A stretch of 27,110 nt of DNA. It comes from Ga0077527 sp049433545 (GTDB lineage: Bacteria; Pseudomonadota; Gammaproteobacteria; Burkholderiales; SG8-41). Under the pieces are notes generated by a model that worked only from the letters and a program-made list of their open reading frames with translations, was not told the origin of the DNA and searched no databases. Each line of letters begins with the position of its first letter. Positions within the stretch are counted from its first letter, which is position 1. Shown here piece by piece: positions 7,573-15,162 of the stretch. A program made the translations under genes and the position numbers. The stretch lies in NCBI GenBank assembly GCA_049433545.1, contig JBMTEY010000018.1, positions 1-27,110 on the forward strand. The letters run 5' to 3'.

Positions 7573-8950
7573 GACGGGCTCCCGCGGGCAGCGCAGCGCG
7601 CACCGGCGCACCGGACAATGGCTGCGGATCAAGGTGCGCCACGGTCAGGCTGTCGTCAACCAGATACTTGCGTGCGACTTCGCGCACCTGCTCCGGCGTG
7701 ACCTGCTGCAGTTTTTCCAGGAACAGATCCAGGTCGCGATGGGAAAACCCGATGACCTCCATCCAGCCGATCTGACGGGCCTGGAAAAACATTGAATCGC
7801 GCTGATAAACCTTGGCGGCGACCGCCTGCGCCTTGACACGGTCCAGTTCCTCCGGCGTTACGCCTTCATCGACAATGCGCCGTATTTCCCGGCGCAGCCC
7901 GTTTTCCACTTCCTCCGCGGTGCGCCCTGATACCGGCGACCCGCTGAGGTAGAAAAATGCCGGGCCGCGCCCGATGCCGTCGTAACCCGCGCTCGCGGAT
8001 GTCGCCACCCGGTCCGTTTTCACCAGCGTCCGCGGCAGACGCGCCGCGGCATTTCCGCTCAACACGCTCTCCAGCATGTCGAGCGCATAGGGTTCCCAGT
8101 CTGCCGCGGGTTCCGCCAGCCGCGGCACCCGGTACGCCATCAGGACATAGGGCAATTCCGCCGGCGCCTTGACGATCATCCGTTTCATGCCGAGCTGCGG
8201 CGGCTCTTCCTGCGGTTTGCGCGGCGGCAGCTGCTTGCGCGGTATGGGACCGAAATGCCGTTGCGCCAGCGCAAACACCTCTTCGGGAACCACGTCGCCG
8301 ACCACCACCAGCGTGGCGTTGTTGGGCGCGTACCATTGTTCGTAGAACCTGCGCGTATCCTCCAGTGTCAGGCTCTCCAGATCGCTCATCCAGCCGATGA
8401 TCGGGTTGCGGTAGGGATGCGCGGTCAGTGCGTTGGCGATCAGGCGCTCATAGACAATCGCGTGCGGGCGGTCATCGGTTCGCAATCGCCGCTCTTCCAT
8501 CACCACCTTGAGTTCCTTGGCGAATTCTTCCGGCGACAGCACCAGATTGGCCATGCGGTCAGCCTCCAGCTGGATCGCCAGCGGCAGTGCGGACTTGTGC
8601 AGGGTCTGGAAATATCCCGTGTAATCACGGCCGGTGAATGCGTTTTCGCGCCCTCCGGCCGCAGCGATCAGCTTCGAAAACTCGCCGGGTCCGACCGTCC
8701 GCGTACCCTTGAACATCATGTGTTCGAGAACATGTGCAACGCCGGTGGCGCCGTTGTGCTCGTCCATGCTGCCGATGCGGTACCACACCATGCTGACCGC
8801 CACCGGTGCGCGGCGGTCGATTTTGACTACGATGCGCATGCCGTTGGCCAGCTCGCGGGTTGATACGTCATCCGCAGGTTCCGCAGCCATGGCAACAGCC
8901 TGGATGACGGCAAAACCTGCCGCCGCCAGTAATGTGATCAGAGGTTTCAT
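7562..8950 (-). CDS. M16-family zinc metallopeptidase, catalytic subunit
   Basis: A 462-residue secreted protein with a signal peptide (about 1-23, ending AMAA). The inverted zinc motif HVLEH is at residues 73-77, followed by the downstream glutamate of VVMEERR (near 153), so all zinc ligands of M16 are present. The start at 8950 was chosen because AGGGAA lies 5 bases upstream and the signal peptide begins there; the longer frame to 9028 adds an Arg-rich extension. Its neighbour lacks the zinc site but keeps the R/Y motif, so the two probably form a heterodimer as in known M16B pairs. Substrates are unknown; small peptides in the periplasm are a reasonable guess. Confidence 0.94.
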   Translation of the reverse strand: MKPLITLLAAAGFAVIQAVAMAAEPADDVSTRELANGMRIVVKIDRRAPVAVSMVWYRIGSMDEHNGATGVAHVLEHMMFKGTRTVGPGEFSKLIAAAGGRENAFTGRDYTGYFQTLHKSALPLAIQLEADRMANLVLSPEEFAKELKVVMEERRLRTDDRPHAIVYERLIANALTAHPYRNPIIGWMSDLESLTLEDTRRFYEQWYAPNNATLVVVGDVVPEEVFALAQRHFGPIPRKQLPPRKPQEEPPQLGMKRMIVKAPAELPYVLMAYRVPRLAEPAADWEPYALDMLESVLSGNAAARLPRTLVKTDRVATSASAGYDGIGRGPAFFYLSGSPVSGRTAEEVENGLRREIRRIVDEGVTPEELDRVKAQAVAAKVYQRDSMFFQARQIGWMEVIGFSHRDLDLFLEKLQQVTPEQVREVARKYLVDDSLTVAHLDPQPLSGAPVRAALPAGARHGR

Positions 8951-8987
8951 GATTCCCTGTTTGCGAAAGAAGCAGCCGCCTGCTTGA

Positions 8988-9010
8988 GGGCTTCGCCGGC
9001 GGCGACGCCC
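8988..9010. repeat. Imperfect palindrome between M16 operon and ftsY
   Basis: An inverted repeat with arms GGGCTTCGCCG and CGGCGACGCCC around one central base, 10 of 11 positions paired. It is in the 133-base gap between the divergent M16 operon and ftsY, directly before TGTTAGAAT. It is not followed by a T-run on either strand, so it is not a terminator. It could be a regulator site or only GC-rich DNA. Confidence 0.45.
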
Positions 9011-9019
9011 TGTTAGAAT
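8992..9019 (+). promoter_or_regulatory. Weak candidate promoter for ftsY-ftsE-ftsX
   Basis: A -10-like TAGAAT (9014-9019, 5/6) lies 16 bases after TTCGCC (8992-8997), which is a poor -35. The position, 65 bases before the ftsY ATG in the only upstream gap, is right. The -35 overlaps the palindrome at 8988-9010. Prediction only. Confidence 0.25.
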
Positions 9020-9083
9020 TGTAACCAATCTATCCCGATTGCCCTGCGCGCAACCTCGCGCTTCTGCTCAGACTGCTTCTTTC

Positions 9084-10052
9084 ATGTTTGGTTTCAGCAA
9101 AAAAAGCGAATCCGCCAATCCGCCGGCCACCGGCTGGCTGGGACGCCTGCAGCAGGGATTGAGCAAGAGCCGCGCCCAGTTCGGCGCCCGGCTGTCAGGG
9201 CTCTTCGGAGCCGACCGCAAGCTCGACGAAGGATTCTACGAGGAACTGGAAACCGTGCTGCTGACCGCCGATGTCGGCGTCGCGGCAACGACCCGCCTGC
9301 TGGACATCCTGCGCGAGCGTGCGCGCCGCGAACGTTATGGCGATGCCGCGCAATTGCGTGACGCCCTGCGGGAAGCCCTGCTCGAATTGCTGGAACCCGT
9401 GGCGCAGCCGCTGGATGTCGACGGCCAGCACCCGTTCGTGATCATGCTCGCCGGTGTCAATGGCGCCGGCAAGACCACCTCGATCGGAAAACTCGCCCAC
9501 TACTTCCAGGGCCGCGGCAAATCGGTACTGCTGGCGGCGGGCGACACTTTCAGGGCGGCGGCACGGGAGCAGCTGGCGGCCTGGGGCGAGCGCAACAACG
9601 TGACCGTGATCTCGCAATCGACCGGCGATGCCGCGGCGGTGATTTTCGACGCCATCACGGCCGCACGCGCGCGCGGCATCGACGTCGTGCTTGCGGATAC
9701 GGCGGGCCGTCTGCCCACGCAGCTGCACCTGATGGACGAGATCCGCAAGGTCAAGCGCGTCATCGACAAGGCCATGCCCGGGGCCCCGCATGAAGTGCTG
9801 CTGGTGCTCGACGCCAACACCGGACAGAACGCGCTGGCGCAGGTCGCGGCATTTGATGCGGCGATCGGCATCACCGGGCTGACACTGACCAAACTCGACG
9901 GCACCGCCAAGGGCGGTGTCATTGCGGCCATCGCCTGCGCGCGCGCCGGCGGCAAAACCATCCCCGTGCGTTTCATCGGCGTCGGCGAAGGCCTGGACGA
10001 CCTGCGTCCCTTTGTCGCCGCGGATTTTGTCTCGGCCCTGCTCGACGCGTGA
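9084..10052 (+). CDS. ftsY: Signal recognition particle receptor FtsY
   Basis: SRP-type GTPase that docks ribosome-SRP complexes at the inner membrane. From the ATG at 9084 it has 322 residues: a short N-terminal A region, the four-helix N domain (about 35-110) and the G domain with GVNGAGKTT (124-132), DTFRAAA (154-160), DTAGR (205-209) and TKLDG (269-273). The acidic A domain of E. coli FtsY is almost missing, as in many betaproteobacteria. The start was chosen at MFGFSKK, a common N-terminus; the frame is open to 9039 but that stretch looks non-coding. Its stop overlaps the ftsE GTG start by 4 bases. Confidence 0.97.
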   Translation: MFGFSKKSESANPPATGWLGRLQQGLSKSRAQFGARLSGLFGADRKLDEGFYEELETVLLTADVGVAATTRLLDILRERARRERYGDAAQLRDALREALLELLEPVAQPLDVDGQHPFVIMLAGVNGAGKTTSIGKLAHYFQGRGKSVLLAAGDTFRAAAREQLAAWGERNNVTVISQSTGDAAAVIFDAITAARARGIDVVLADTAGRLPTQLHLMDEIRKVKRVIDKAMPGAPHEVLLVLDANTGQNALAQVAAFDAAIGITGLTLTKLDGTAKGGVIAAIACARAGGKTIPVRFIGVGEGLDDLRPFVAADFVSALLDA

Positions 10053-10708
10053 CCCGGATTTCCCTAAGCCGCGTCTGCAAGCGTTATCCCGGCGGGCATG
10101 AAGCGCTGGCCGACATCTCCCTCAGCATAGAAGCCGGCGAACTGGTGTTCATCACCGGGCATTCAGGCGCGGGAAAAAGCACCCTGCTCAAGCTGATGGC
10201 GGCCATCGAACGCCCGACTTCGGGATCGGTCATCGTCAACGGCCAGAACGTGGGTACGTTGCGAGCGCAGGGCATACCGTTCCTGCGCCGCAATTTCGGC
10301 CTGGTGTTCCAGGACCACAAGCTGCTGTTCGACCGCAATGCCTTCGAGAACGTGATGCTGCCGCTGGACATCACCGGCTTCGATCGTCGCGAAGGTGCGC
10401 GCCGTGCGCGGGCCGCCCTCGACAAGGTTGGCCTGCTGCACCGGGAAAAGGCGCGGCCGATCACGCTCTCAGGCGGCGAACAGCAGAGGTTATGCATCGC
10501 CCGCGCGATCGTGCACCGTCCGGCGATACTGCTGGCCGACGAACCCACCGGCAACCTTGATGCCGAATATGCCGCAGGCATCGGCTCGCTGTTCCGCGAT
10601 TTCAATCAGGTCGGGGTCACCGTCGTGCTTGCCACCCACGACACGCAGCTGGCCGAACGATTGCAACCGCGGCAGATCGAAATCCGCGGCGGCAGGCTGG
10701 TTGCATGA
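10049..10708 (+). CDS. ftsE: Cell division ATP-binding protein FtsE
   Basis: ATPase of the FtsEX complex, which couples the divisome to activation of septal peptidoglycan hydrolases. In 219 residues it has Walker A GHSGAGKST (37-45), the Q-loop at Gln88, the signature LSGGEQQ (140-146), Walker B ILLADEP (160-166) and a switch histidine in LATHD. It starts with GTG overlapping the ftsY stop and ends with an ATGA overlap with ftsX, so all three genes are translationally coupled. Length and motif order match FtsE rather than other small ABC ATPases such as LolD; the ftsY and ftsX neighbours settle it. Confidence 0.97.
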   Translation: MTRISLSRVCKRYPGGHEALADISLSIEAGELVFITGHSGAGKSTLLKLMAAIERPTSGSVIVNGQNVGTLRAQGIPFLRRNFGLVFQDHKLLFDRNAFENVMLPLDITGFDRREGARRARAALDKVGLLHREKARPITLSGGEQQRLCIARAIVHRPAILLADEPTGNLDAEYAAGIGSLFRDFNQVGVTVVLATHDTQLAERLQPRQIEIRGGRLVA

Positions 10709-11613
10709 AAAGCTGGCTCGCCGCCCACCGTCGTGCTTGCGCCGGCGCGTTTGCGCGGATCGCGGCATCACCGCTGGCTAATCTGCTCAATATCGCGGTC
10801 ATCGGCACCGCGCTGGCGCTGCCGCTGGGCCTCTACGTGATGCTCGCCAACCTGCAGGGCCTCGCGCGCGATTTTTCACCGCAACCCCAGGTCAGCATTT
10901 TCATGGCTCAGGACGCGACGGATGGCGATGCGCGTGCAATCGAAAAACGTCTGCGTAGCCATGCCGGAGTCTCCGGATTCCGCTTTGTCGGCAAGGCGCA
11001 GGCCCTGGCCTCGCTGCAATCGCGCGCGGGCCTCGGTGACGTCATCGCCGGACTGCGCGACAACCCCCTGCCCGACGCCTTCGTTGTCACTGGCGGCGGG
11101 CGCACGGCTGCGGCACTGGAAACGCTGCGCACGGAATTCGCCGGCTGGCCCAAAGTCGCCGAGGTGCATGTCGATTCGGACTGGGCGCGGCGCCTGGACC
11201 AGCTGCTCGCCCTCGGCCGCACCGTGGTGGTTATGCTCGGCGCCGCGCTGGCGTTGGCCTTGGTCGCCGTCACCTTCAACACCATCCGCCTGCAGATCCT
11301 GACCCAGCGCGACGAAATCGAGGTCATCCGGCTGATCGGCGCCACCGACACCTACATTCAGCGGCCATTCCTCTATTTCGGCGGTGTCATCGGCACTGCC
11401 GGCGGCGCTGCCGCGTGGCTGATGATCTGGATCGGGTTGCTGCTGTTTAATGCCCAATTGCGTCCGCTGGCCGAACTTTACGGAATTCCGCTGCAACTGG
11501 TGCACCTGTCCCGGACGGACAGTCTTTATGCCCTGCTGTTCGCGGCAGCGCTGGGTTGGGTGGGGGCCTGGTTATCGGTAAGGCGCCATCTCTCCACGCA
11601 CAATTCAAACTAA
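10705..11613 (+). CDS. ftsX: Cell division permease-like protein FtsX
   Basis: Membrane partner of FtsE, 302 residues. It has a first membrane segment at about 27-48, an extracytoplasmic domain of about 110 residues that should contact periplasmic hydrolase activators, then three more membrane segments (about 170-192, 225-250 and 265-290), the usual four-helix FtsX layout. The loop RDEIEVIRLIGATDTYIQRPF is the conserved cytoplasmic coupling region. The ATG overlaps the ftsE stop. The stop codon TAA forms the first three bases of the AT-rich motif copy at 11611. Confidence 0.96.
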   Translation: MKSWLAAHRRACAGAFARIAASPLANLLNIAVIGTALALPLGLYVMLANLQGLARDFSPQPQVSIFMAQDATDGDARAIEKRLRSHAGVSGFRFVGKAQALASLQSRAGLGDVIAGLRDNPLPDAFVVTGGGRTAAALETLRTEFAGWPKVAEVHVDSDWARRLDQLLALGRTVVVMLGAALALALVAVTFNTIRLQILTQRDEIEVIRLIGATDTYIQRPFLYFGGVIGTAGGAAAWLMIWIGLLLFNAQLRPLAELYGIPLQLVHLSRTDSLYALLFAAALGWVGAWLSVRRHLSTHNSN

Positions 11614-11626
11614 GTATCTGTTTTTA
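11611..11626 (+). repeat. AT-rich intergenic motif, copy 2 (rpoH upstream)
   Basis: TAAGTATCTGTTTTTA, differing at two positions from the copies before ctaA and bioB. It begins with the ftsX stop codon and lies about 43 bases upstream of the CIRCE element of rpoH, on the strand of rpoH. Confidence 0.5.
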
Positions 11627-11668
11627 ATGTATTTATTTCGCGGGTCGGCGGGGAACCCGGGAACACGT

Positions 11669-11695
11669 TTGGCACTCTTATGTGGTGAGTGCTAA
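11669..11695 (+). promoter_or_regulatory. CIRCE operator (HrcA-binding site) of rpoH
   Basis: An inverted repeat with left arm TTGGCACTC (11669-11677), a spacer of exactly 9 bases (11678-11686) and right arm GAGTGCTAA (11687-11695). The CIRCE consensus is TTAGCACTC-N9-GAGTGCTAA, so 17 of 18 arm positions match. HrcA represses heat-shock genes by binding CIRCE. Its position overlaps the predicted rpoH promoter, as expected for repression. A GTG-initiated rpoH frame would begin inside the operator, which argues against that longer start. Confidence 0.95.
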
Positions 11696-11698
11696 ACT
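11669..11698 (+). promoter_or_regulatory. Predicted rpoH promoter overlapping CIRCE
   Basis: TTGGCA (11669-11674, 5/6 to the -35 consensus) and TAAACT (11693-11698, 4/6 to the -10) with an 18-base spacer. Transcription would start near 11705, a short 5' leader before the ATG at 11721. The two hexamers coincide with the outer ends of the CIRCE repeat, so HrcA binding would block the polymerase. No sigma32-type promoter is evident here. Confidence 0.45.
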
Positions 11699-11720
11699 TG
11701 TTTGCATGAAGGATACGACC

Positions 11721-12578
11721 ATGAACATGAACGCATTTGCATTGCCGGTACCGTCGGCTGCGGGCAGCCTGGAGAGCTACATCCAGGCGGTCAACCGCTT
11801 TCCGCTGCTGACCCAGGAGCAGGAAACCGAGTACGCGCGCCGTCTGCGCGACACCGGGGATCTCGAGGCCGCGCGACACCTGGTGCTGTCCCACCTGCGC
11901 TTGGTGGTATCCATCGCCCGCAGCTACACCGGCTACGGCCTGCCGCAGGCGGACCTGATCCAGGAAGGCAACATCGGCCTGATGAAAGCCGTCAAGCGTT
12001 TCGATCCGGAACGCGGCGTGCGCCTGGTGTCGTTCGCCATGCACTGGATACGCGCCGAGATCCACGAATTCGTATTGCGCAACTGGCGGCTGGTGAAAAT
12101 CGCCACCACCAAGGCGCAGCGCAAGCTGTTTTTCAACCTGCGCAGCATGAAGCAGGGGCTGGGCACGCTGGGCGCCGACGAAGTGCGCAACATGGCACGC
12201 CAGCTCGGGGTCAAGCCGGAAGAAGTTGTCGAAATGGAAACCCGTCTCGGCGGCCAGGACATGGCGCTGGAACCGGCGGGTGACGACGAACGCGAACAAT
12301 ACGCGCCGATCGCCTACCTTGCGGCGGACAATGCCGAACCGGCAGCCCTGCTCGAAGAAGAGCAGACCGCCCGCCTGCGCGGTGCAGGCCTGGAACAGGC
12401 ATTGGCAAGTCTGGACGCGCGCAGCCGGCGCATCATCGAAGCCCGCTGGCTCACCGAGAAGGAGACCGCCACGCTGCATGACCTGGCGGCGGAGTTCGGC
12501 GTGTCTGCGGAGCGCATCCGCCAGATCGAAGCCAAGGCGCTGGGCAAAATGAAAACCCTGATCGCTGCAGCAAGCTGA
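11721..12578 (+). CDS. rpoH: RNA polymerase heat-shock sigma factor RpoH (sigma32)
   Basis: Alternative sigma factor for heat-shock promoters. From the ATG at 11721 it has 285 residues, close to E. coli RpoH (284). Region 2 is DLIQEGNIGLMKAVKRFDPE (about 79-98) and following FAMHWIRAEIHEFVLRNWRL. The RpoH-specific box QRKLFFNLRSMKQGLG is at about 133-148, which separates it from RpoD and RpoS. The C-terminal helix-turn-helix contains LHDLAAEFGVSAERIRQIEA. The start was chosen because AAGGA lies 7 bases upstream; ATGs at 11706 and 11727 are possible, the former with almost no leader. It follows ftsX but has its own CIRCE-controlled promoter and ends at a hairpin terminator. Confidence 0.97.
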   Translation: MNMNAFALPVPSAAGSLESYIQAVNRFPLLTQEQETEYARRLRDTGDLEAARHLVLSHLRLVVSIARSYTGYGLPQADLIQEGNIGLMKAVKRFDPERGVRLVSFAMHWIRAEIHEFVLRNWRLVKIATTKAQRKLFFNLRSMKQGLGTLGADEVRNMARQLGVKPEEVVEMETRLGGQDMALEPAGDDEREQYAPIAYLAADNAEPAALLEEEQTARLRGAGLEQALASLDARSRRIIEARWLTEKETATLHDLAAEFGVSAERIRQIEAKALGKMKTLIAAAS

Positions 12579-12593
12579 TCTGCTGCAGCCCGC

Positions 12594-12626
12594 AAAAAAG
12601 CCCCGGTCAACCACCTGGGCTTTTTT
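12594..12626. terminator. Bidirectional terminator between rpoH and SCO1
   Basis: Arms AAAAAAGCCC and GGGCTTTTTT are perfectly complementary around a 13-base loop. The T-run on both strands lets it stop rpoH transcripts (plus) and the SCO1 operon (minus). It lies 15 bases after the rpoH stop and 24 bases after the SCO1 stop. Confidence 0.9.
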
Positions 12627-12649
12627 GTTGCCGCCTTCCGAGCGGCGGC

Positions 12650-13234
12650 TTATTTCAGCAGCAGGCGGATGTCGTGCAGCAACGCCGGCGCACCGGCGGC
12701 ATATTGCGCATATAGCCGCAGGCGCCCTTCCGTGTCGAGGATATAGGTACCCGCGGAGTGATCCATGGTGTAGGCGCCGCCCGGCAGGTTCTGGCGCTGG
12801 AAGAAAATCTTGAATTCCTTTGCCGTGCGCGCGATGTCCTCCGCGCTACCGGTCATGCCGAGAAACGACGGATGAAACGCCGGCACATACCGCTTCAGCA
12901 CTGCTGGCGTATCGCGTTCAACGTCGACGGTGATGAACAGCACCTGCACACGACCGGCATCACCGCCGAGCTCTTTCAGCACCAGCGCCATCTCACCCAG
13001 TGTCGTAGGACAGACATCCGGACAGTGAGTGAATCCGAAGAAGACCGTGACCACCTTGCCCTTGAAATCGGCCAGCGTGCGACGCTGGCCGTTGTGGTCG
13101 GTCAACGCCAGCTCCTTGCCGAATGAAGCACCGGTCACGTCGGTGAGTTTGAAACGCGGCGCCTCCGGTTTTTCGCCGCAACCGGTGGCCGCAACGGCAA
13201 CGGCAAGACCCATGGCCGCGATAAGGAGTTTCAT
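12650..13234 (-). CDS. SCO1/SenC-family copper chaperone
   Basis: Thioredoxin-fold protein that delivers copper to, or reduces the cysteines of, the CuA site of oxidase subunit II. The 194-residue protein begins with a lipoprotein signal with Cys19 in AATGC, so it should be anchored on the periplasmic side. The copper ligands are present: Cys71 and Cys75 in CPDVCP and His159 in MDHSAGT. The start at 13234 was chosen because it gives a proper lipoprotein signal; the longer frame overlaps ctaB by many bases. It is the last gene of the assembly operon, 7 bases after ctaB, before the terminator at 12594. Confidence 0.95.
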   Translation of the reverse strand: MKLLIAAMGLAVAVAATGCGEKPEAPRFKLTDVTGASFGKELALTDHNGQRRTLADFKGKVVTVFFGFTHCPDVCPTTLGEMALVLKELGGDAGRVQVLFITVDVERDTPAVLKRYVPAFHPSFLGMTGSAEDIARTAKEFKIFFQRQNLPGGAYTMDHSAGTYILDTEGRLRLYAQYAAGAPALLHDIRLLLK

Positions 13235-13241
13235 GCGGTAA

Positions 13242-14141
13242 TCAGAAAAACAGCTGCAGATAGTGATCGACCAGCAGCGCAGCAAAGATCAGCGTCAGGT
13301 AGAGGATCGAATAGCGGAAGGTGCGCCGCGCCAGTGCATCACTGTAGTCGGTGTAGATCTTGACCGCGTAGTACATGAACACAGCGCCCAGCACCAGCGC
13401 CGATACCAGATAAACCATGCCGCTCATGCGGCTGACGAAAGGCAGCACCGAACAGGCCAGCAGGATGATCGTGTACAGCAGCACATGCAGGCGAGTGAAC
13501 TTGTCGCCATGGGTGACCGGCAGCATCGGCACCCCGGCTTTTGCGTACTCATGCTTGCGGTACAGCGCCAGTGCCCAGAAATGAGGCGGGGTCCAGGCGA
13601 AAACGATCAGGAACAGGGTCAGTGCCTGCGGCGTGACATCTCCGGTCACGGCGGCCCAGCCCAGCACCGGCGGCATGGCGCCGGAGGCGCCGCCGATGAC
13701 GATGTTCTGCGGCGTCATCGGCTTGAGGATGACCGTGTAGATGATCGCGTAACCGACGAATGTCGCCAGCGTCAGCCACATCGTCAGCGCATTGACCCAC
13801 TGGTACAGCAGCACCAGGCCGATGCCGCCGACCACGCCCGAAAAAACCAGAGTCTCGAGAGAACCCAACTGCCCGCGCGGCAGCGGCCGCGCCTGGGTGC
13901 GCAGCATCAGCGCATCGATTTTCTGTTCGACCAGGCAGTTCACCGCCGCCGCCGCGCCGGCGACCAGCGCGATCCCCAGCGTCGCCGCGAACAGTATCTG
14001 CACCGGCACCATGCCCGGCGTGGCCAGGAACATGCCGATCACCGCGGTAAACACGATCAGCGACACCACGCGCGGCTTGGTCAGCGCGTAGAACTGCTGG
14101 ATGCGGGAAATCAGCGGTGTGCGGGCGACGGTGGTGGACAT
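13242..14141 (-). CDS. ctaB: Protoheme IX farnesyltransferase (heme o synthase)
   Basis: Membrane prenyltransferase converting heme b to heme o, the step before CtaA. The 299-residue protein (MSTTVARTP start) has about nine hydrophobic segments. The UbiA-type motif is NCLVEQKIDALMLRTQARPL, with Glu where many homologues have the first Asp of NxxxD; the second Asp (KID) is retained. A second conserved stretch is KPMTPQNIVIGGASGAMPP, and FAWTPPHFWALALYRKHEY is diagnostic of CyoE/CtaB. The frame is open far upstream but that part is an antisense-like shadow of ctaA. The start overlaps the ctaA stop by one base (TGATG). Confidence 0.96.
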   Translation of the reverse strand: MSTTVARTPLISRIQQFYALTKPRVVSLIVFTAVIGMFLATPGMVPVQILFAATLGIALVAGAAAAVNCLVEQKIDALMLRTQARPLPRGQLGSLETLVFSGVVGGIGLVLLYQWVNALTMWLTLATFVGYAIIYTVILKPMTPQNIVIGGASGAMPPVLGWAAVTGDVTPQALTLFLIVFAWTPPHFWALALYRKHEYAKAGVPMLPVTHGDKFTRLHVLLYTIILLACSVLPFVSRMSGMVYLVSALVLGAVFMYYAVKIYTDYSDALARRTFRYSILYLTLIFAALLVDHYLQLFF

Positions 14142-15130
14142 CACGGGGTGCGGCTCGGCAGAAGGACGAAGTTTATCACCACCATGGCAAGCAATAAAAT
14201 CGCGGCGCCGGCATTGTGCGCCGCGGCCACCAGCAGCGGGAGTCCCGCCAGGATGTTGGCTATGCCCAGCGCCACCTGGGCGCAGAGCGCGGCCAGCAAT
14301 ACCGCGCCGTAGCGCACCAGTCCGTGTGCGCGCAGAAGCACCAATGCAAAACCACCGACGTAAAGAAATGTCACCAGCGCACCGACGCGATGGGTCCAGT
14401 GTATCGCCGTGATCGCGTCGTAGCTGAGGTGGGTGCCGGCCGCGGTCATGCCCAGTTCGCGCACCAGCTGGAAACCATGGCGAAAATCCATCTGCGGCAT
14501 CCAATCGCCGTGGCAGGTCGGAAAATCCACGCAGGCAAGCGCGGCATAGTTGGTCGACACCCAGCCGCCCAGCGCGATCTGCGCGATCACGACCAGCAGC
14601 GCCAGCACTGCCCAGGGACGCAAACGCAGCACGGACGCCGCGTTGACCGGTGGCAGTTGCTGCTGGCGCAACGCCAGCCAGGCGAGCAAGGCCAGTATTG
14701 CCAGTCCGCCCAGCAAGTGCAGCGTGACGATCACCGGCTTCAGCAGCAGCGTCACGGTCCACATGCCCAGCGCCGCCTGCAGGATCACCAGCGCCAGCAC
14801 CGATGTCGCAAGCAGCGGCGATTGCCGCAACTCCGCACGCCGCATCCAGGCCATCACTGCTATCGCCAGTATCAGCAGGCCGAGCCCGCCGGCGATGTAG
14901 CGGTGGAACATTTCCTTCCATGCCTTGCCCAGCGACACCGGTCCGTGCGTGCCGCCCTGCTGCTCGACCGCGCGTTCGATTTCGTCGCGCGCGTGATGCG
15001 GCGTAAGTTCGCCATAACATCCCGGCCAGTCGGGACAACCCAGTCCGGCATCCGTCAGCCGTACATACGCACCCACCACCACCACCACGAAGGTGTACAG
15101 CACTGCCAGCCAGACCAGTTTTCGGTACAT
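14141..15130 (-). CDS. ctaA: Heme a synthase CtaA (COX15 type)
   Basis: Oxidises heme o to heme a in the inner membrane. The 329-residue protein has eight hydrophobic segments. It contains two extracytoplasmic cysteine pairs, CPDWPGC in the first loop and CVDFPTCHG in the later loop, and the heme-ligand histidines in HRYIAGGLG, LHLLGGLAIL and IHWTHRVGAL. The ATG at 15130 follows an AT-rich leader of 32 bases that contains the repeated motif described separately; no standard Shine-Dalgarno is visible. It is followed directly by ctaB. Confidence 0.96.
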   Translation of the reverse strand: MYRKLVWLAVLYTFVVVVVGAYVRLTDAGLGCPDWPGCYGELTPHHARDEIERAVEQQGGTHGPVSLGKAWKEMFHRYIAGGLGLLILAIAVMAWMRRAELRQSPLLATSVLALVILQAALGMWTVTLLLKPVIVTLHLLGGLAILALLAWLALRQQQLPPVNAASVLRLRPWAVLALLVVIAQIALGGWVSTNYAALACVDFPTCHGDWMPQMDFRHGFQLVRELGMTAAGTHLSYDAITAIHWTHRVGALVTFLYVGGFALVLLRAHGLVRYGAVLLAALCAQVALGIANILAGLPLLVAAAHNAGAAILLLAMVVINFVLLPSRTP

Positions 15131-15141
15131 AAAATATTTAA

Positions 15142-15157
15142 TAAAAACAAATAGTTA
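15142..15157 (-). repeat. AT-rich intergenic motif, copy 3 (ctaA leader)
   Basis: On the minus strand it reads TAACTATTTGTTTTTA, identical over 16 bases to the copy before bioB. It fills the gap between the Sco-like gene and ctaA, so it lies inside a presumed operon 11 bases upstream of the ctaA ATG. Confidence 0.6.
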
Positions 15158-15162
15158 CGATA

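Noticed and set aside
6412..7701. Long plus-strand frame opposite the M16-like gene
   Set aside because: No family pattern; the minus strand has the full M16 layout with a signal peptide.
11636..11660. Possible rho-independent terminator after ftsX (CGGGT...ACCCG)
   Set aside because: The stem is only 5 bp with a 9-base loop and there is no T-run after it.
11682..11705. GTG start of rpoH inside the CIRCE element
   Set aside because: It would lie within the operator and at or before the predicted transcription start, and has no ribosome site; ATG at 11721 has AAGGA correctly spaced.
13242..15038. A 598-codon open frame containing ctaB
   Set aside because: Only the last 299 codons (from 14141) are ctaB. 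The first half is an Arg/Ala-rich out-of-frame reading of ctaA on the same strand, a GC-rich artefact.
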